Source: SAR86 cluster bacterium SAR86E
GTDB lineage: Bacteria; Pseudomonadota; Gammaproteobacteria; Magnimaribacterales; D2472
Length of the DNA: 64,000 nt
Direction: 5' to 3'
NCBI GenBank assembly: GCA_000307935.1
Contig: AMWX01000008.1
Span: forward strand, 124,001-188,000
Positions within the stretch are counted from its first letter, which is position 1. Each line of letters begins with the position of its first letter. The notes under the pieces were generated by a model. That model saw nothing but the letters and a program-made list of their open reading frames with translations, ran no database searches and was not told the DNA's origin. A program made the translations under genes and the position numbers. Shown here piece by piece: positions 8,456 to 16,243 of this stretch.

Positions 8456-9672
8456 TGACCCAAAAATCATCAGGATTTTTTAATTGGATAAATACCCGTT
8501 TACCTATTGTAAATACATATGAACGTCATTTATCTAAACATCCCGTACCTAAAAAAGTTAATTTTTGGTACATGTTTGGTGCCTTAGCATCTGTTGTATT
8601 AATTATTCAGATTGTTTCAGGCATTTGGTTGATGTTTGGGTATGAGAACACCGAGGAAGGCGCCTTCGCTTCAATCGAATATATCATGAGAGATATAGAG
8701 TATGGGTGGATCATCAGATATATGCATACTACCGGCGCTTCAATGTTTTTTGCTGTCGTATACCTTCATATGTTCAGAGGGCTTTTATATGGCTCATATC
8801 ACAAGCCTAGAGAGCTTGTATGGGTTTTTGGAATGACTATTTATCTAGTGATGATGGCGGAAGGTTTTCTGGGATATGTTCTGCCGTATGGGCAAATGTC
8901 TTATTGGGGTGCCCAAGTTATTATTTCATTGTTTGGAGCTATTCCTTACATCGGTGAATCATTAGAAATATGGGTTAGAGGCGACTACTACATATCTGGA
9001 GCTACAATTTCACGGTTCTTTGCTCTTCATGTTGTGGCATTACCACTTATATTAATTGCACTAGTCTTTATGCATTTAGTTGCCTTGCATGAGGTTGGAG
9101 CAGGAAATCCAGAGGGCGTAGATATAGAAAAGCATTTAGATGAAAACGGCGTGCCACTTGATAGTGTCCCATTTTTTCCTTACAAAGTTTTAAATGCCCT
9201 AGTCGCGATCGGGATATTCGGTATTGTGTTTTCAATTATCTTATTCTTCTTTCCCGAGGGTGGTGGATATATGTTAGAGCTTGCGAATTTTGAAGAGGCT
9301 AATCCACTTAGTACCCCAGAGCATATTGCTCCAGTTTGGTACTATTCTCCATATTACGCCATGCTAAGAGCCGTTCCAGATAAGCTAGGCGGTCTTGTGG
9401 TAATGGGTGCAGCCATCGCTATATTATTTGTAGTTCCATGGCTTGATAGAAGTAAGGCTGCTTCAATCAGATACAAAGGTGTTCTTAGTAAAATTGCAAT
9501 GACAGTATTCATATTAAGTTGGCTAATGTTAGCTTGGCTTGGTACCGTCCCTGTTACTGCACTAAGGACTACCCTTAGCATTATTGGAACCATTATTTAC
9601 TTTGCATTTTTCCTTTTAATGCCAATATACACATCAATTGAAAAAACAAAGCCGGTGCCTGAAAGATTATGA
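8455..9672 (+). CDS. petB: Ubiquinol-cytochrome c reductase cytochrome b subunit
   Basis: This membrane core of complex III carries hemes bL and bH and the Qo and Qi sites. The first half has four helices with paired heme histidines (RYMHTTGASMFF, LHMFRGLLYGS, ALHVVALPLILI, FMHLVALHEVG). The PEWY-equivalent Qo motif reads APVWYYSPYYAMLR, so the usual PEWY is PVWY, as in many proteobacteria. C-terminal helices complete 405 residues. It is a full cytochrome b, not a split b6/subunit IV. Confidence 0.97.
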   Translation: MTQKSSGFFNWINTRLPIVNTYERHLSKHPVPKKVNFWYMFGALASVVLIIQIVSGIWLMFGYENTEEGAFASIEYIMRDIEYGWIIRYMHTTGASMFFAVVYLHMFRGLLYGSYHKPRELVWVFGMTIYLVMMAEGFLGYVLPYGQMSYWGAQVIISLFGAIPYIGESLEIWVRGDYYISGATISRFFALHVVALPLILIALVFMHLVALHEVGAGNPEGVDIEKHLDENGVPLDSVPFFPYKVLNALVAIGIFGIVFSIILFFFPEGGGYMLELANFEEANPLSTPEHIAPVWYYSPYYAMLRAVPDKLGGLVVMGAAIAILFVVPWLDRSKAASIRYKGVLSKIAMTVFILSWLMLAWLGTVPVTALRTTLSIIGTIIYFAFFLLMPIYTSIEKTKPVPERL

Positions 9673-10466
9673 AAAAACTTTTTATAGTTATTTTTTTATT
9701 TTTTGGTTCGCAAGAAATCTTTTCTGCAGGTGGAGCACCATGTGGCGATTACGGTGAATGTGATTCATTTAAGCCCGAGCTTGAGAATATCGAATCTTTG
9801 CAATTGGGCGCATTAACTTTTATTAACCATTGCTATGGCTGCCACTCACTTAAATACTCTCGATGGGGAAGAGTTGCCTCAGACCTCGATATTCCCGAAG
9901 AAATCTTTAGTAATAATTTAGTCTTTGGAAAAGACGTCAAGCTGGGCGACAGAATGACCGGTTCAATGGAGCCCTCAGTCTCTGAGACATGGTTTGGAAT
10001 TGCACCGCCTGATCTTACCCTCGTCACTAGGTTACATGGCTCAGATTGGGTCTATACTTATCTCAGAACATTTTATGAAGACTCATCTAAACCATATGGT
10101 GTAAACAATATGGTATACCCTGGAGCAGCCATGCCTAATGTTTTAGCATCTCTCCAAGGCCAACAAATACTAGCATGCAAAGATGTGCCAATGATTGCTA
10201 GCAATGGCGGAGTGAGAAGAGACGAATTTGGCAATGATATTACCGAAGAAAAGTGCGGTTACTTAAAGACTATTGAAGATTCAGGATCTCTGTCTGTTGA
10301 AGAGTTCGATGAGGTAATATTCAATCTTGTTAATTTTATGACTTACGTTGGCGAGCCAAGTAGAGTAGATAGAGAACGAATGGGCTGGTATGCAATATTA
10401 TTTTTTGTTGTCTTTACAGCTCTTTCCTATCTTCTTTTTAGAGAATACCAAAAGGACTATCACTAA
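9669..10466 (+). CDS. petC: Cytochrome c1
   Basis: This is the membrane-anchored c-type cytochrome of the bc1 complex. A signal peptide (~1-20) precedes the heme-binding CYGCH at about residue 56. A distal methionine is likely in the YPGAAMPN segment. A C-terminal helix (WYAILFFVVFTALSYLLF) anchors it with a short cytoplasmic tail. Length 265 is normal. It overlaps petB by 4 bp, completing petABC. Confidence 0.96.
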   Translation: MKKLFIVIFLFFGSQEIFSAGGAPCGDYGECDSFKPELENIESLQLGALTFINHCYGCHSLKYSRWGRVASDLDIPEEIFSNNLVFGKDVKLGDRMTGSMEPSVSETWFGIAPPDLTLVTRLHGSDWVYTYLRTFYEDSSKPYGVNNMVYPGAAMPNVLASLQGQQILACKDVPMIASNGGVRRDEFGNDITEEKCGYLKTIEDSGSLSVEEFDEVIFNLVNFMTYVGEPSRVDRERMGWYAILFFVVFTALSYLLFREYQKDYH

Positions 10467-10491
10467 ATTTAATTTAACACAAAGAGGAAGC

Positions 10492-11100
10492 ATGATTTTA
10501 TATTCTGACAAAGACGATCACTACAGCCATAGAGTAAGAATTGTTCTTGCAGAAAAAGATATTGCTTGTGAAATAAGAGAGACATCCAATGAAGAGGCTC
10601 CTGAGGAGGTTCTAGCCTTGAACCCTGATCATACATTACCCATTCTCGCTGACAGAGATCTCGGCCTCTACAATACAGGAGTAATGCTTGAGTATCTTGA
10701 TGAAAGATTTCCACATCCGCCATTACTGCCAGTATATCCAGTTTCAAGGGCTAATAGCCGAACTTTAATGCTGAGGATAGATAAAGAGTGGTGCCCATTG
10801 GTCGATACTTTAATTGAAAAAAAACTTTCAGAAAAAGAATTACTTATCATTCGTGAAGAGCTTTTAAATGAAATAAGCACAGTCGCACCAACATTCAAAG
10901 AATTCGACTTCTTTATGAGTGAGGATTTTTCATTGGTGGATTGTTATTTAGCGCCAATTTTATGGAGATTACCAAATCTTGGTATTAATCTCCCACTTAA
11001 TAGGCATTTAAAACCATTGCTTGATTATCAAGCAAAGATTTTTGCTAGACCCAGCTTTCAAGATAGCTTATCTATGATCGAGAAGGATCTTCGCAACTAA
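10492..11100 (+). CDS. sspA: Stringent starvation protein A (glutathione S-transferase fold)
   Basis: SspA is a GST-fold protein that binds RNA polymerase-sigma70 and affects stationary-phase transcription in E. coli. The N-terminal thioredoxin-like half (residues 1-80: YSDKDDHYSHRVRIVLAEK, then LNPDHTLPILADR) and an all-helical C-terminal half are visible. The ATG at 10492 has a good Shine-Dalgarno (GAGGAAG); the longer track ORF reads back into petC. The usual partner sspB does not follow. The stop overlaps the convergent lpoA-like stop. Confidence 0.93.
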   Translation: MILYSDKDDHYSHRVRIVLAEKDIACEIRETSNEEAPEEVLALNPDHTLPILADRDLGLYNTGVMLEYLDERFPHPPLLPVYPVSRANSRTLMLRIDKEWCPLVDTLIEKKLSEKELLIIREELLNEISTVAPTFKEFDFFMSEDFSLVDCYLAPILWRLPNLGINLPLNRHLKPLLDYQAKIFARPSFQDSLSMIEKDLRN

Positions 11101-12197
11101 GTAGAGATTAAATCTGGCTTCATTTTTTTAAGAGTTATGTTCCTCTTAATGCATGATCCTGAACTGAAATTCAATCTACCGGTCATGCCACTTATTGTTC
11201 CTGATCTTATGCCTGACTGTTTGAAGATCTCAGCTATCAGCCAATCATTCAGCACTGCTAGCTCAAGGTAACCCTCCATACTAGTGATTTTATGATTTCT
11301 AATTTTGTTTAAGGCCTGATTAGATATAGGAATATATGAATCCTCATAATCTAAAAGTTGCAAGGGGTTCATTATTCCCTCTAATGCAGAAATAAAATTA
11401 TAGTAATTATAAGAATTCTCTCCAAAATACCTAAGAGCTGGAACTATAGATTTGTAGTCACTGGGGTTAATTAAGATAATGATATTTGAGATATCCTCTC
11501 TAGCCCTTGGATTAAATTGTAAATTCTGGTTTGGGTTGATGTTTAAAATTCTTTTATACCTATCATTACTTTGATTCACTTCTAATATAGTTGATGCAAA
11601 ATCTTGAAAGTTTTTTGAGTTAAGTTTTACAAGATATTTATAAGAATTTAGAGAATCAAATTGATTTAAAAGGTATTCATAGTCCGTAGAATAGATAATT
11701 AGAGTATCTCCATCAATGTCGTTTAACTTATTTATGATTGACGACAGAGCATCTTCATAAATGCTTGAACAGAAATTATTAACTTTAGATGTGCGAAAGT
11801 TATCAGGAAAACTCCTTTTATCATTTTCAGACCATTGAATTCTGATTGGAAGATTTAACCCATAAATAAGCTTGATTATTTTTTTAGAATTCTCTCCATT
11901 GGGATGAAGTGATATTGCAAAAGATTCTTTTTCAATTATTTTTTGATAATTTCTTTTTAACTCTCTGATTAACTCAATGTCATAACCATCTTTAAGAATC
12001 GTTTTATCTGACTCAAAAATTAAACTTAGGCTTTCATCAGAAAAATTATTATATTCATTTAGTGTTTGTAATTTTATTGCGCTAAGTGGCTGATTTACTT
12101 CTGCGAGGTCCTGATAGAGATTTGTTGATGCGCATGATGCTAGAATGAATAATATAAAAAGATATTTCACCGTAATATTTTTACTACAAAGATACAT
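11097..12197 (-). CDS. lpoA: LpoA-like outer membrane lipoprotein (penicillin-binding protein activator)
   Basis: A lipobox (FILASC) at residues ~17-22 predicts a lipoprotein. The C-terminal part resembles the LppC domain of LpoA: NPRAREDISNIIILINPSD, then PALRYFGENSYNYYNF, and late GMTGRLNFSSG with an ISREL-like basic tail. LpoA activates PBP1A from the outer membrane. The divergent position beside rsmI matches yraL-yraM in E. coli and supports the call. At 366 residues it is much shorter than E. coli LpoA (678); the N-terminal TPR region is largely missing. Confidence 0.77.
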   Translation of the reverse strand: MYLCSKNITVKYLFILFILASCASTNLYQDLAEVNQPLSAIKLQTLNEYNNFSDESLSLIFESDKTILKDGYDIELIRELKRNYQKIIEKESFAISLHPNGENSKKIIKLIYGLNLPIRIQWSENDKRSFPDNFRTSKVNNFCSSIYEDALSSIINKLNDIDGDTLIIYSTDYEYLLNQFDSLNSYKYLVKLNSKNFQDFASTILEVNQSNDRYKRILNINPNQNLQFNPRAREDISNIIILINPSDYKSIVPALRYFGENSYNYYNFISALEGIMNPLQLLDYEDSYIPISNQALNKIRNHKITSMEGYLELAVLNDWLIAEIFKQSGIRSGTISGMTGRLNFSSGSCIKRNITLKKMKPDLIST

Positions 12198-12206
12198 TGA
12201 CTTTAT

Positions 12207-13028
12207 ATGCTTTTTTTAATTTGTACACCAATTGGTAATTTAAATGATTTCTCATTAAGGTCAATTATTACATTGCAAGAGGCTGATAAAATTTATGCAG
12301 AGGACACTCGTACAGCTGCAAAACTTTTTAAGTTTCATGATATTAAAAAAAAATCAGTATCTTTTCATGAGCATAATGAAGTGAATTTAATTTCAGAGAT
12401 TATGCTTAGTCTTTGTAGTGGCAAAAACATAGCAATAGTTTCAGATGCTGGCGCACCACTTATATCAGATCCAGGCTATCCACTGGTTCAGAAGTGTATT
12501 GAAAATAATATTCCTTATACTGTTTTGCCGGGACCCTCATCCGTTATAAATGCTGTAATGCTTGCTGGGTTGCCAGCAAATAAATTCTTATTTCATGGAT
12601 TTTTACCAAGAAAATACGATTCAAAGATCAAGGTTGCAGAGAATTTAAATGGTACCGGTTTAACACATATTTTTTTTGAGTCTGCAAAGAGGCTTGAAAA
12701 AACCATAGAAGCATTTATTGAGGTATTAGATTCCAGTACTCGTGCTGCAGTTTGCAAAGAAATGACCAAAGAGCACGAATCTATATTTAGAGGCTCTTTG
12801 TATGAAATACATATGCTTTTAAAAAATAAAAAAATTAATTTACTAGGAGAGTTTGTTGTAGCAATTTATTCAGAATTAAGTGCTAAACAGGACAAAAATT
12901 TAGATGAGAGTTTTTGCAAACCATTTTTAGATTATTTATCACCTTCAGATGCATCAAAGCTTATTGCTAAGATTGTAAATTTACCTAAGCAAGATATATA
13001 TAAATATCTTGTAAAGATTTCAAAATAA
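12207..13028 (+). CDS. rsmI: 16S rRNA (cytidine-1402 2'-O)-methyltransferase RsmI
   Basis: RsmI uses S-adenosylmethionine to methylate the ribose of C1402 in the decoding centre; RsmH, also in this window, methylates the base of the same nucleotide. The tetrapyrrole-methylase-type fold shows CTPIGNLNDFSLR at the N-terminus, YAEDTRTAAKL, VSDAGAPLISDPG, and PGPSSVINAVMLAGLP. Length 273 is normal. It lies 9 bp from the divergent lpoA-like gene and 25 bp ahead of the RNase P RNA gene. Confidence 0.96.
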   Translation: MLFLICTPIGNLNDFSLRSIITLQEADKIYAEDTRTAAKLFKFHDIKKKSVSFHEHNEVNLISEIMLSLCSGKNIAIVSDAGAPLISDPGYPLVQKCIENNIPYTVLPGPSSVINAVMLAGLPANKFLFHGFLPRKYDSKIKVAENLNGTGLTHIFFESAKRLEKTIEAFIEVLDSSTRAAVCKEMTKEHESIFRGSLYEIHMLLKNKKINLLGEFVVAIYSELSAKQDKNLDESFCKPFLDYLSPSDASKLIAKIVNLPKQDIYKYLVKISK

Positions 13029-13053
13029 ATATAAAAGGTATTAAAATGTATAT

Positions 13054-13386
13054 GAGTTGATCGGATGGTCGCTAGTAATTGCTAGAGGAAAGTCCGGACT
13101 TCATAGAGTAAAGTGCCAGGTAATTCCTGGGAGGTGTGAACCTACGGCAAGTGCAGCAGAAAATATACCGCCAAGAAATTGGTAAGGGTGAAATGGTAGG
13201 GTAAGAGCCTACCGCGCATTTGGTAACAAATGCGGCAATGTAAACCCCACTTTGAAGCAAGACCAAATAGGAATCCGTTTAGGTTACTCGCTTAGGATTC
13301 GGGTAGGTTGCTTGAGCAATATGGCAACATATTGCCTAGATAGATGACCATTTATTACAGAATCCGGCTTATAGATCAACTCGACT
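13054..13386 (+). ncRNA. rnpB: RNase P RNA, bacterial type A
   Basis: The 5' arm GAGTTGATC (13054-13062) pairs perfectly with GATCAACTC (13374-13382) to form helix P1. Between them lie the universal core elements AGAGGAAAGTCCGGACTTC near the 5' end and ACAGAATCCGGCTTATAG near the 3' end. Middle elements include GGTAAGGGTGAAATGG and CAATGTAAACCCC. Length about 330 nt fits. The catalytic RNA matures tRNA 5' ends. The rsmI-rnpB-mraZ order is as in Pseudomonas. The minus-strand ORF at 13072-13266 is a shadow. Confidence 0.95.
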
Positions 13387-13407
13387 CACTTTTTTTAAAA
13401 AAAAGTG
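13387..13407 (+). terminator. Probable terminator of rnpB (CAC-T7-A8-GTG inverted repeat)
   Basis: Immediately after the P1 helix the sequence reads CAC, seven T, eight A, GTG: a self-complementary stretch whose T-run could serve as the U-tract after P1. The A-rich half is also the first repeat of the mraZ operator, so end of rnpB and control region of mraZ are interlocked. Confidence 0.5.
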
Positions 13408-13440
13408 TGTAAAAGTGTGATAAATGTAGTATAAAGTGTG
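13401..13440 (+). promoter_or_regulatory. MraZ-box operator: four decamer repeats ahead of mraZ
   Basis: Consecutive decamers read AAAAGTGTGT, AAAAGTGTGA, TAAATGTAGT, ATAAAGTGTG. The first two are exactly in phase; the third is degenerate and the fourth is shifted by one base. AAAGTG-type repeats spaced ~10 bp are the known MraZ binding pattern in several bacteria (TGGG-type in E. coli). A -10-like TATAAA (13430-13435) lies within the array, which would suit autorepression of the division cluster. Confidence 0.72.
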
Positions 13441-13463
13441 TAGAAATAATTTATTTACACAAT

Positions 13464-13931
13464 ATGTTTGGTTACACAGCAATTACAATCGATTCAAAGG
13501 GACGATTAGCCATTCCAGCAAAATTCCGTGATCAACTGTTATTTCAAAATGAAGAGAGCATTGCTGTTACAAGAGATCCTCAGTATCCTGCTTTAAAAAT
13601 CTATCCTGGATCAATATGGAATGAAATATCACAGGAGCTTCAATCGCTTCAAGGCCTAGATCCAATTGTAAGAAATCTCCAGTGGACAATTCTTGGAAAT
13701 GCGAGTGTGAGCTCATTTGATCCCAGCGGACGGATGTTAATCTTATTACCATCTGTATTAAGGGATTATGCAGAAATTAATTCATCTGAAAAAATATCTT
13801 TTATTGGAATGGGTAATAAATTTGAAGTTTGGAATGAAAATAATTGGCAAATGAGGCAAACGGGCGGAGCCCTCTCAACCGAAATATTAGAGGTTGTTTT
13901 GCCAGAGAGCTTGAAAACAATATCTTTTTAA
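13464..13931 (+). CDS. mraZ: Transcriptional regulator MraZ
   Basis: MraZ is an AbrB-fold DNA-binding protein that forms ring oligomers and represses its own operon, the division and cell wall cluster. Two SpoVT-AbrB-type halves are visible: residues ~5-50 (AITIDSKGRLAIPAKFRD) and ~80-125 (SVSSFDPSGRMLILLPSVLRDY). Both contain the DxxGR motif used to contact DNA. Length 155 is typical. The ATG at 13464 follows the repeat operator by 23 bp. Confidence 0.96.
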   Translation: MFGYTAITIDSKGRLAIPAKFRDQLLFQNEESIAVTRDPQYPALKIYPGSIWNEISQELQSLQGLDPIVRNLQWTILGNASVSSFDPSGRMLILLPSVLRDYAEINSSEKISFIGMGNKFEVWNENNWQMRQTGGALSTEILEVVLPESLKTISF

Positions 13932-13945
13932 GTAAGGGGTAAAAA

Positions 13946-15073
13946 ATGAATTGGGAAATTATTGAAGAAAATGCTGGTTTAGCAAAGATTAAGGTTATCG
14001 GTGTTGGTGGAGCTGGTGGAAACGCAGTTATACATATGATCAATCATCAGATACAGGGGGCCGATTTTATTTGCGCTAATACTGATTCGCAAGCTTTGGA
14101 TAGGGCTACTGGCTCAACTATCTTAAAACTAGGTGACAATGTTACGAGAGGCCTAGGAGCTGGAGCAGATCCACAAGTTGGAAGAGCTGCTGCAGAAAGA
14201 GACAGAGCTGCCATTGAAGAATTACTTGCTGGTGCTGACATGATTTTTATAACTGCTGGAATGGGTGGTGGAACTGGAACAGGTGCTGCGCCTGTGATTG
14301 CTGAAATTGCTAAAGAATTGGGAGCATTAACAGTAGCCGTTGTAACTAAACCATTCAATTTTGAAGGACATAAAAGAAAGGCTGCTGCAGAACAAGGCAT
14401 TGCTGAGCTGGTCGAAGAGGTGGATAGCCTGATCACAATACCAAATCAAAAATTGATGGATATTTTAGGAAGAAAGACCTCTATGGAGGAAGCTTTTGCA
14501 AAAGCAGATGATATTTTAAAGGGAGCAGTTCAAGGTATTTCAGACATTATTATGAAGCCTGGATATATTAATGTAGATTTTGCAGATGTTAAAACAGTTA
14601 TGTCTGAAAAGGGAATTGCAATGATGGGTACCGGTCAGTCAACTGCAGAAGAAAGAGGCATTGATGCAGCAAGTCAAGCTGTAAGCTCAGAGTTGCTCGA
14701 AGACATAGAGCTTAAAGATGCAAGAGGGATTCTAGTAAATATAACGGCAAAATCTCCGACTATGGCAGATTTTGATGAGGTGGATTCAGTCATTAGAGAT
14801 TTTACAGCTGATGACGCCACGATTATTTATGGAACAGTAATGGAAGATTCAATGGATGAGGATGAGTTACTTGTTACCGTGGTTGCAACAGGAGTTAATC
14901 AAAAAACAGCTACATTGGCCGTAGATAACACTCGAAGAGCTACTGTTCAACTTAACCCAGTGGGATTAGATGCACCAAAATTAGACAAATCAATCGAGTC
15001 AGGTGGCACATCGTCTGCAGAGGATATAGATTTCCTTGATGTGCCGACCTTCATGAGAAAACAAGTAGATTAA
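13946..15073 (+). CDS. ftsZ: Cell division GTPase FtsZ (relocated to the head of the cluster)
   Basis: FtsZ is the tubulin homologue that forms the Z ring. The GTP-binding signature GGGTGTGAAP, the N-terminal KVIGVGGAGGNAV and the T7-loop region (NVDFADVKTVM) are intact. A short linker leads to the conserved tail DFLDVPTFMRKQVD, which binds FtsA and ZipA. Length 375 is typical. A Shine-Dalgarno-like AAGGGG precedes the ATG by about 6 bp. In nearly all gammaproteobacteria ftsZ follows ftsA at the far end of this cluster; here it lies 14 bp after mraZ and 4 bp before rsmH, under MraZ-proximal control. No copy follows ftsA. Confidence 0.98.
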   Translation: MNWEIIEENAGLAKIKVIGVGGAGGNAVIHMINHQIQGADFICANTDSQALDRATGSTILKLGDNVTRGLGAGADPQVGRAAAERDRAAIEELLAGADMIFITAGMGGGTGTGAAPVIAEIAKELGALTVAVVTKPFNFEGHKRKAAAEQGIAELVEEVDSLITIPNQKLMDILGRKTSMEEAFAKADDILKGAVQGISDIIMKPGYINVDFADVKTVMSEKGIAMMGTGQSTAEERGIDAASQAVSSELLEDIELKDARGILVNITAKSPTMADFDEVDSVIRDFTADDATIIYGTVMEDSMDEDELLVTVVATGVNQKTATLAVDNTRRATVQLNPVGLDAPKLDKSIESGGTSSAEDIDFLDVPTFMRKQVD

Positions 15074-15077
15074 ATCA

Positions 15078-15971
15078 ATGCTGCATGTTCCAGTTTTACT
15101 GGAAGAATCGTTAGATTTTATGCTCCATAATTTGTCTGGAACTTATCTAGACCTTACTTTTGGAAGAGGCAGTCACTCCCAAGAAATCTTGAATAGACTT
15201 AATCCAAAGGGAAGGCTCTATGCAGTTGATAGGGATTTTGAAGCAGTTTTATATGGTAAAAACAATATAAATGACTGTCGTTTCAGTATCCTCCATGCCA
15301 ATTATTCAGAGATTGATTCACTCTTTCCTGAGCTAAAATTTGACGGAATTCTTTTAGATTTAGGTACCTGTTCAACTCATCTTGATAATCCTGAGAGAGG
15401 TTTTAGTTTTCAAGCTGATGGTCCATTGGATATGAGAATGGATACGACTCGAGGCTTCAGTGCATCTGAATGGCTAAATAACGCCAATGAGAGCGAGATA
15501 AGTAATATTTTGTTTGAATACGGAGATGAAAAAGCTGCAAGAAAAATTGCAAAAGCAATAATAAAGTTTAGAGAAATAAAAAAACTGGAAACTACCTCCG
15601 ATTTAACTCATGCTGTTGAGTCAGTATTAAAAAGAGTAGGAAAAATACACCCTGCAACTAAATCATTTCAGGCTATTAGAATTCATGTTAATGATGAATT
15701 ACACCATCTTAAAACAGTACTCCCAAAGATTGAGAAGATCTTAAAAATAAATGGAATAGTAACAATAATATCATTCCACTCTTTAGAGGATCGAATCGTA
15801 AAAAATTTTTTTAAACCTGAAGTAACAGAGCTACCCAAAGATATTCCAGTTAATACTTCAATTAAAGAATCTTATAAGTGCATAAAGAAAAAATTGAGAC
15901 CTTCCGAAGATGAGATTAAGAGAAATCCTCGCTCCAGAAGCGCGGTGATGAGGGTATTCTCTAAGCTATGA
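15078..15971 (+). CDS. rsmH: 16S rRNA (cytosine-1402 N4)-methyltransferase RsmH
   Basis: RsmH (MraW) methylates N4 of C1402 using S-adenosylmethionine. Motifs include HVPVLLEES near the start, YLDLTFGRGSHS in the SAM-binding region (family usually DGTFGRGGHS), DGILLDLGTCSTHLD (usually LGVSSPQLD) and FHSLEDRIVK near the C-terminus. Length 297 is slightly short of the usual ~313. The gene normally follows mraZ directly; ftsZ intervenes here. It overlaps ftsL by 4 bp. Confidence 0.95.
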   Translation: MLHVPVLLEESLDFMLHNLSGTYLDLTFGRGSHSQEILNRLNPKGRLYAVDRDFEAVLYGKNNINDCRFSILHANYSEIDSLFPELKFDGILLDLGTCSTHLDNPERGFSFQADGPLDMRMDTTRGFSASEWLNNANESEISNILFEYGDEKAARKIAKAIIKFREIKKLETTSDLTHAVESVLKRVGKIHPATKSFQAIRIHVNDELHHLKTVLPKIEKILKINGIVTIISFHSLEDRIVKNFFKPEVTELPKDIPVNTSIKESYKCIKKKLRPSEDEIKRNPRSRSAVMRVFSKL

Positions 15972-16243
15972 GTGTTAAGTTTTATTTATACTTCTTGTTT
16001 ATAAATATTTTTCTATTATTTCTTCTGTGCATCGAAACTATTAAGGTTAGGTGGCAGTTTAGTCAGGAATATGAAAATAATGCATACCTCAAAGTGGCTA
16101 ACAGTAAGCTAAAAGAGATTAATTTTAATCTAAAAACAGAGCTTTATCATTTGAATTCTCCAGCTAAAGTTGAGCGACATGCAAAAGAGGGTTTAAAGAT
16201 GATTACGATCGAAGAGGTTATTTATATTAATTATGAAAGATAA
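15968..16243 (+). CDS. ftsL: Cell division protein FtsL
   Basis: FtsL is a small bitopic protein that joins FtsB and FtsQ to activate FtsWI. Residues ~5-24 form the membrane segment (LYFLFINIFLLFLLC). A periplasmic coiled coil follows (NAYLKVANSKLKEINFNLKTEL), then VERHAKEGLKM, the usual FtsL end motif. Length 91 is short but in range. The call rests on topology plus position between rsmH and ftsI. It overlaps ftsI by 11 bp. Confidence 0.9.
   Translation: MSVKFYLYFLFINIFLLFLLCIETIKVRWQFSQEYENNAYLKVANSKLKEINFNLKTELYHLNSPAKVERHAKEGLKMITIEEVIYINYER

Noticed and set aside
13072-13266. Minus-strand ORF of 64 codons
   Set aside because: It lies entirely within the RNase P RNA, whose conserved core and P1 pairing explain the sequence.
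14047-14436. 129-codon minus-strand ORF
   Set aside because: Shadow of ftsZ; its Ala/Pro/Ser-rich translation comes from the antisense of glycine- and alanine-rich FtsZ codons.
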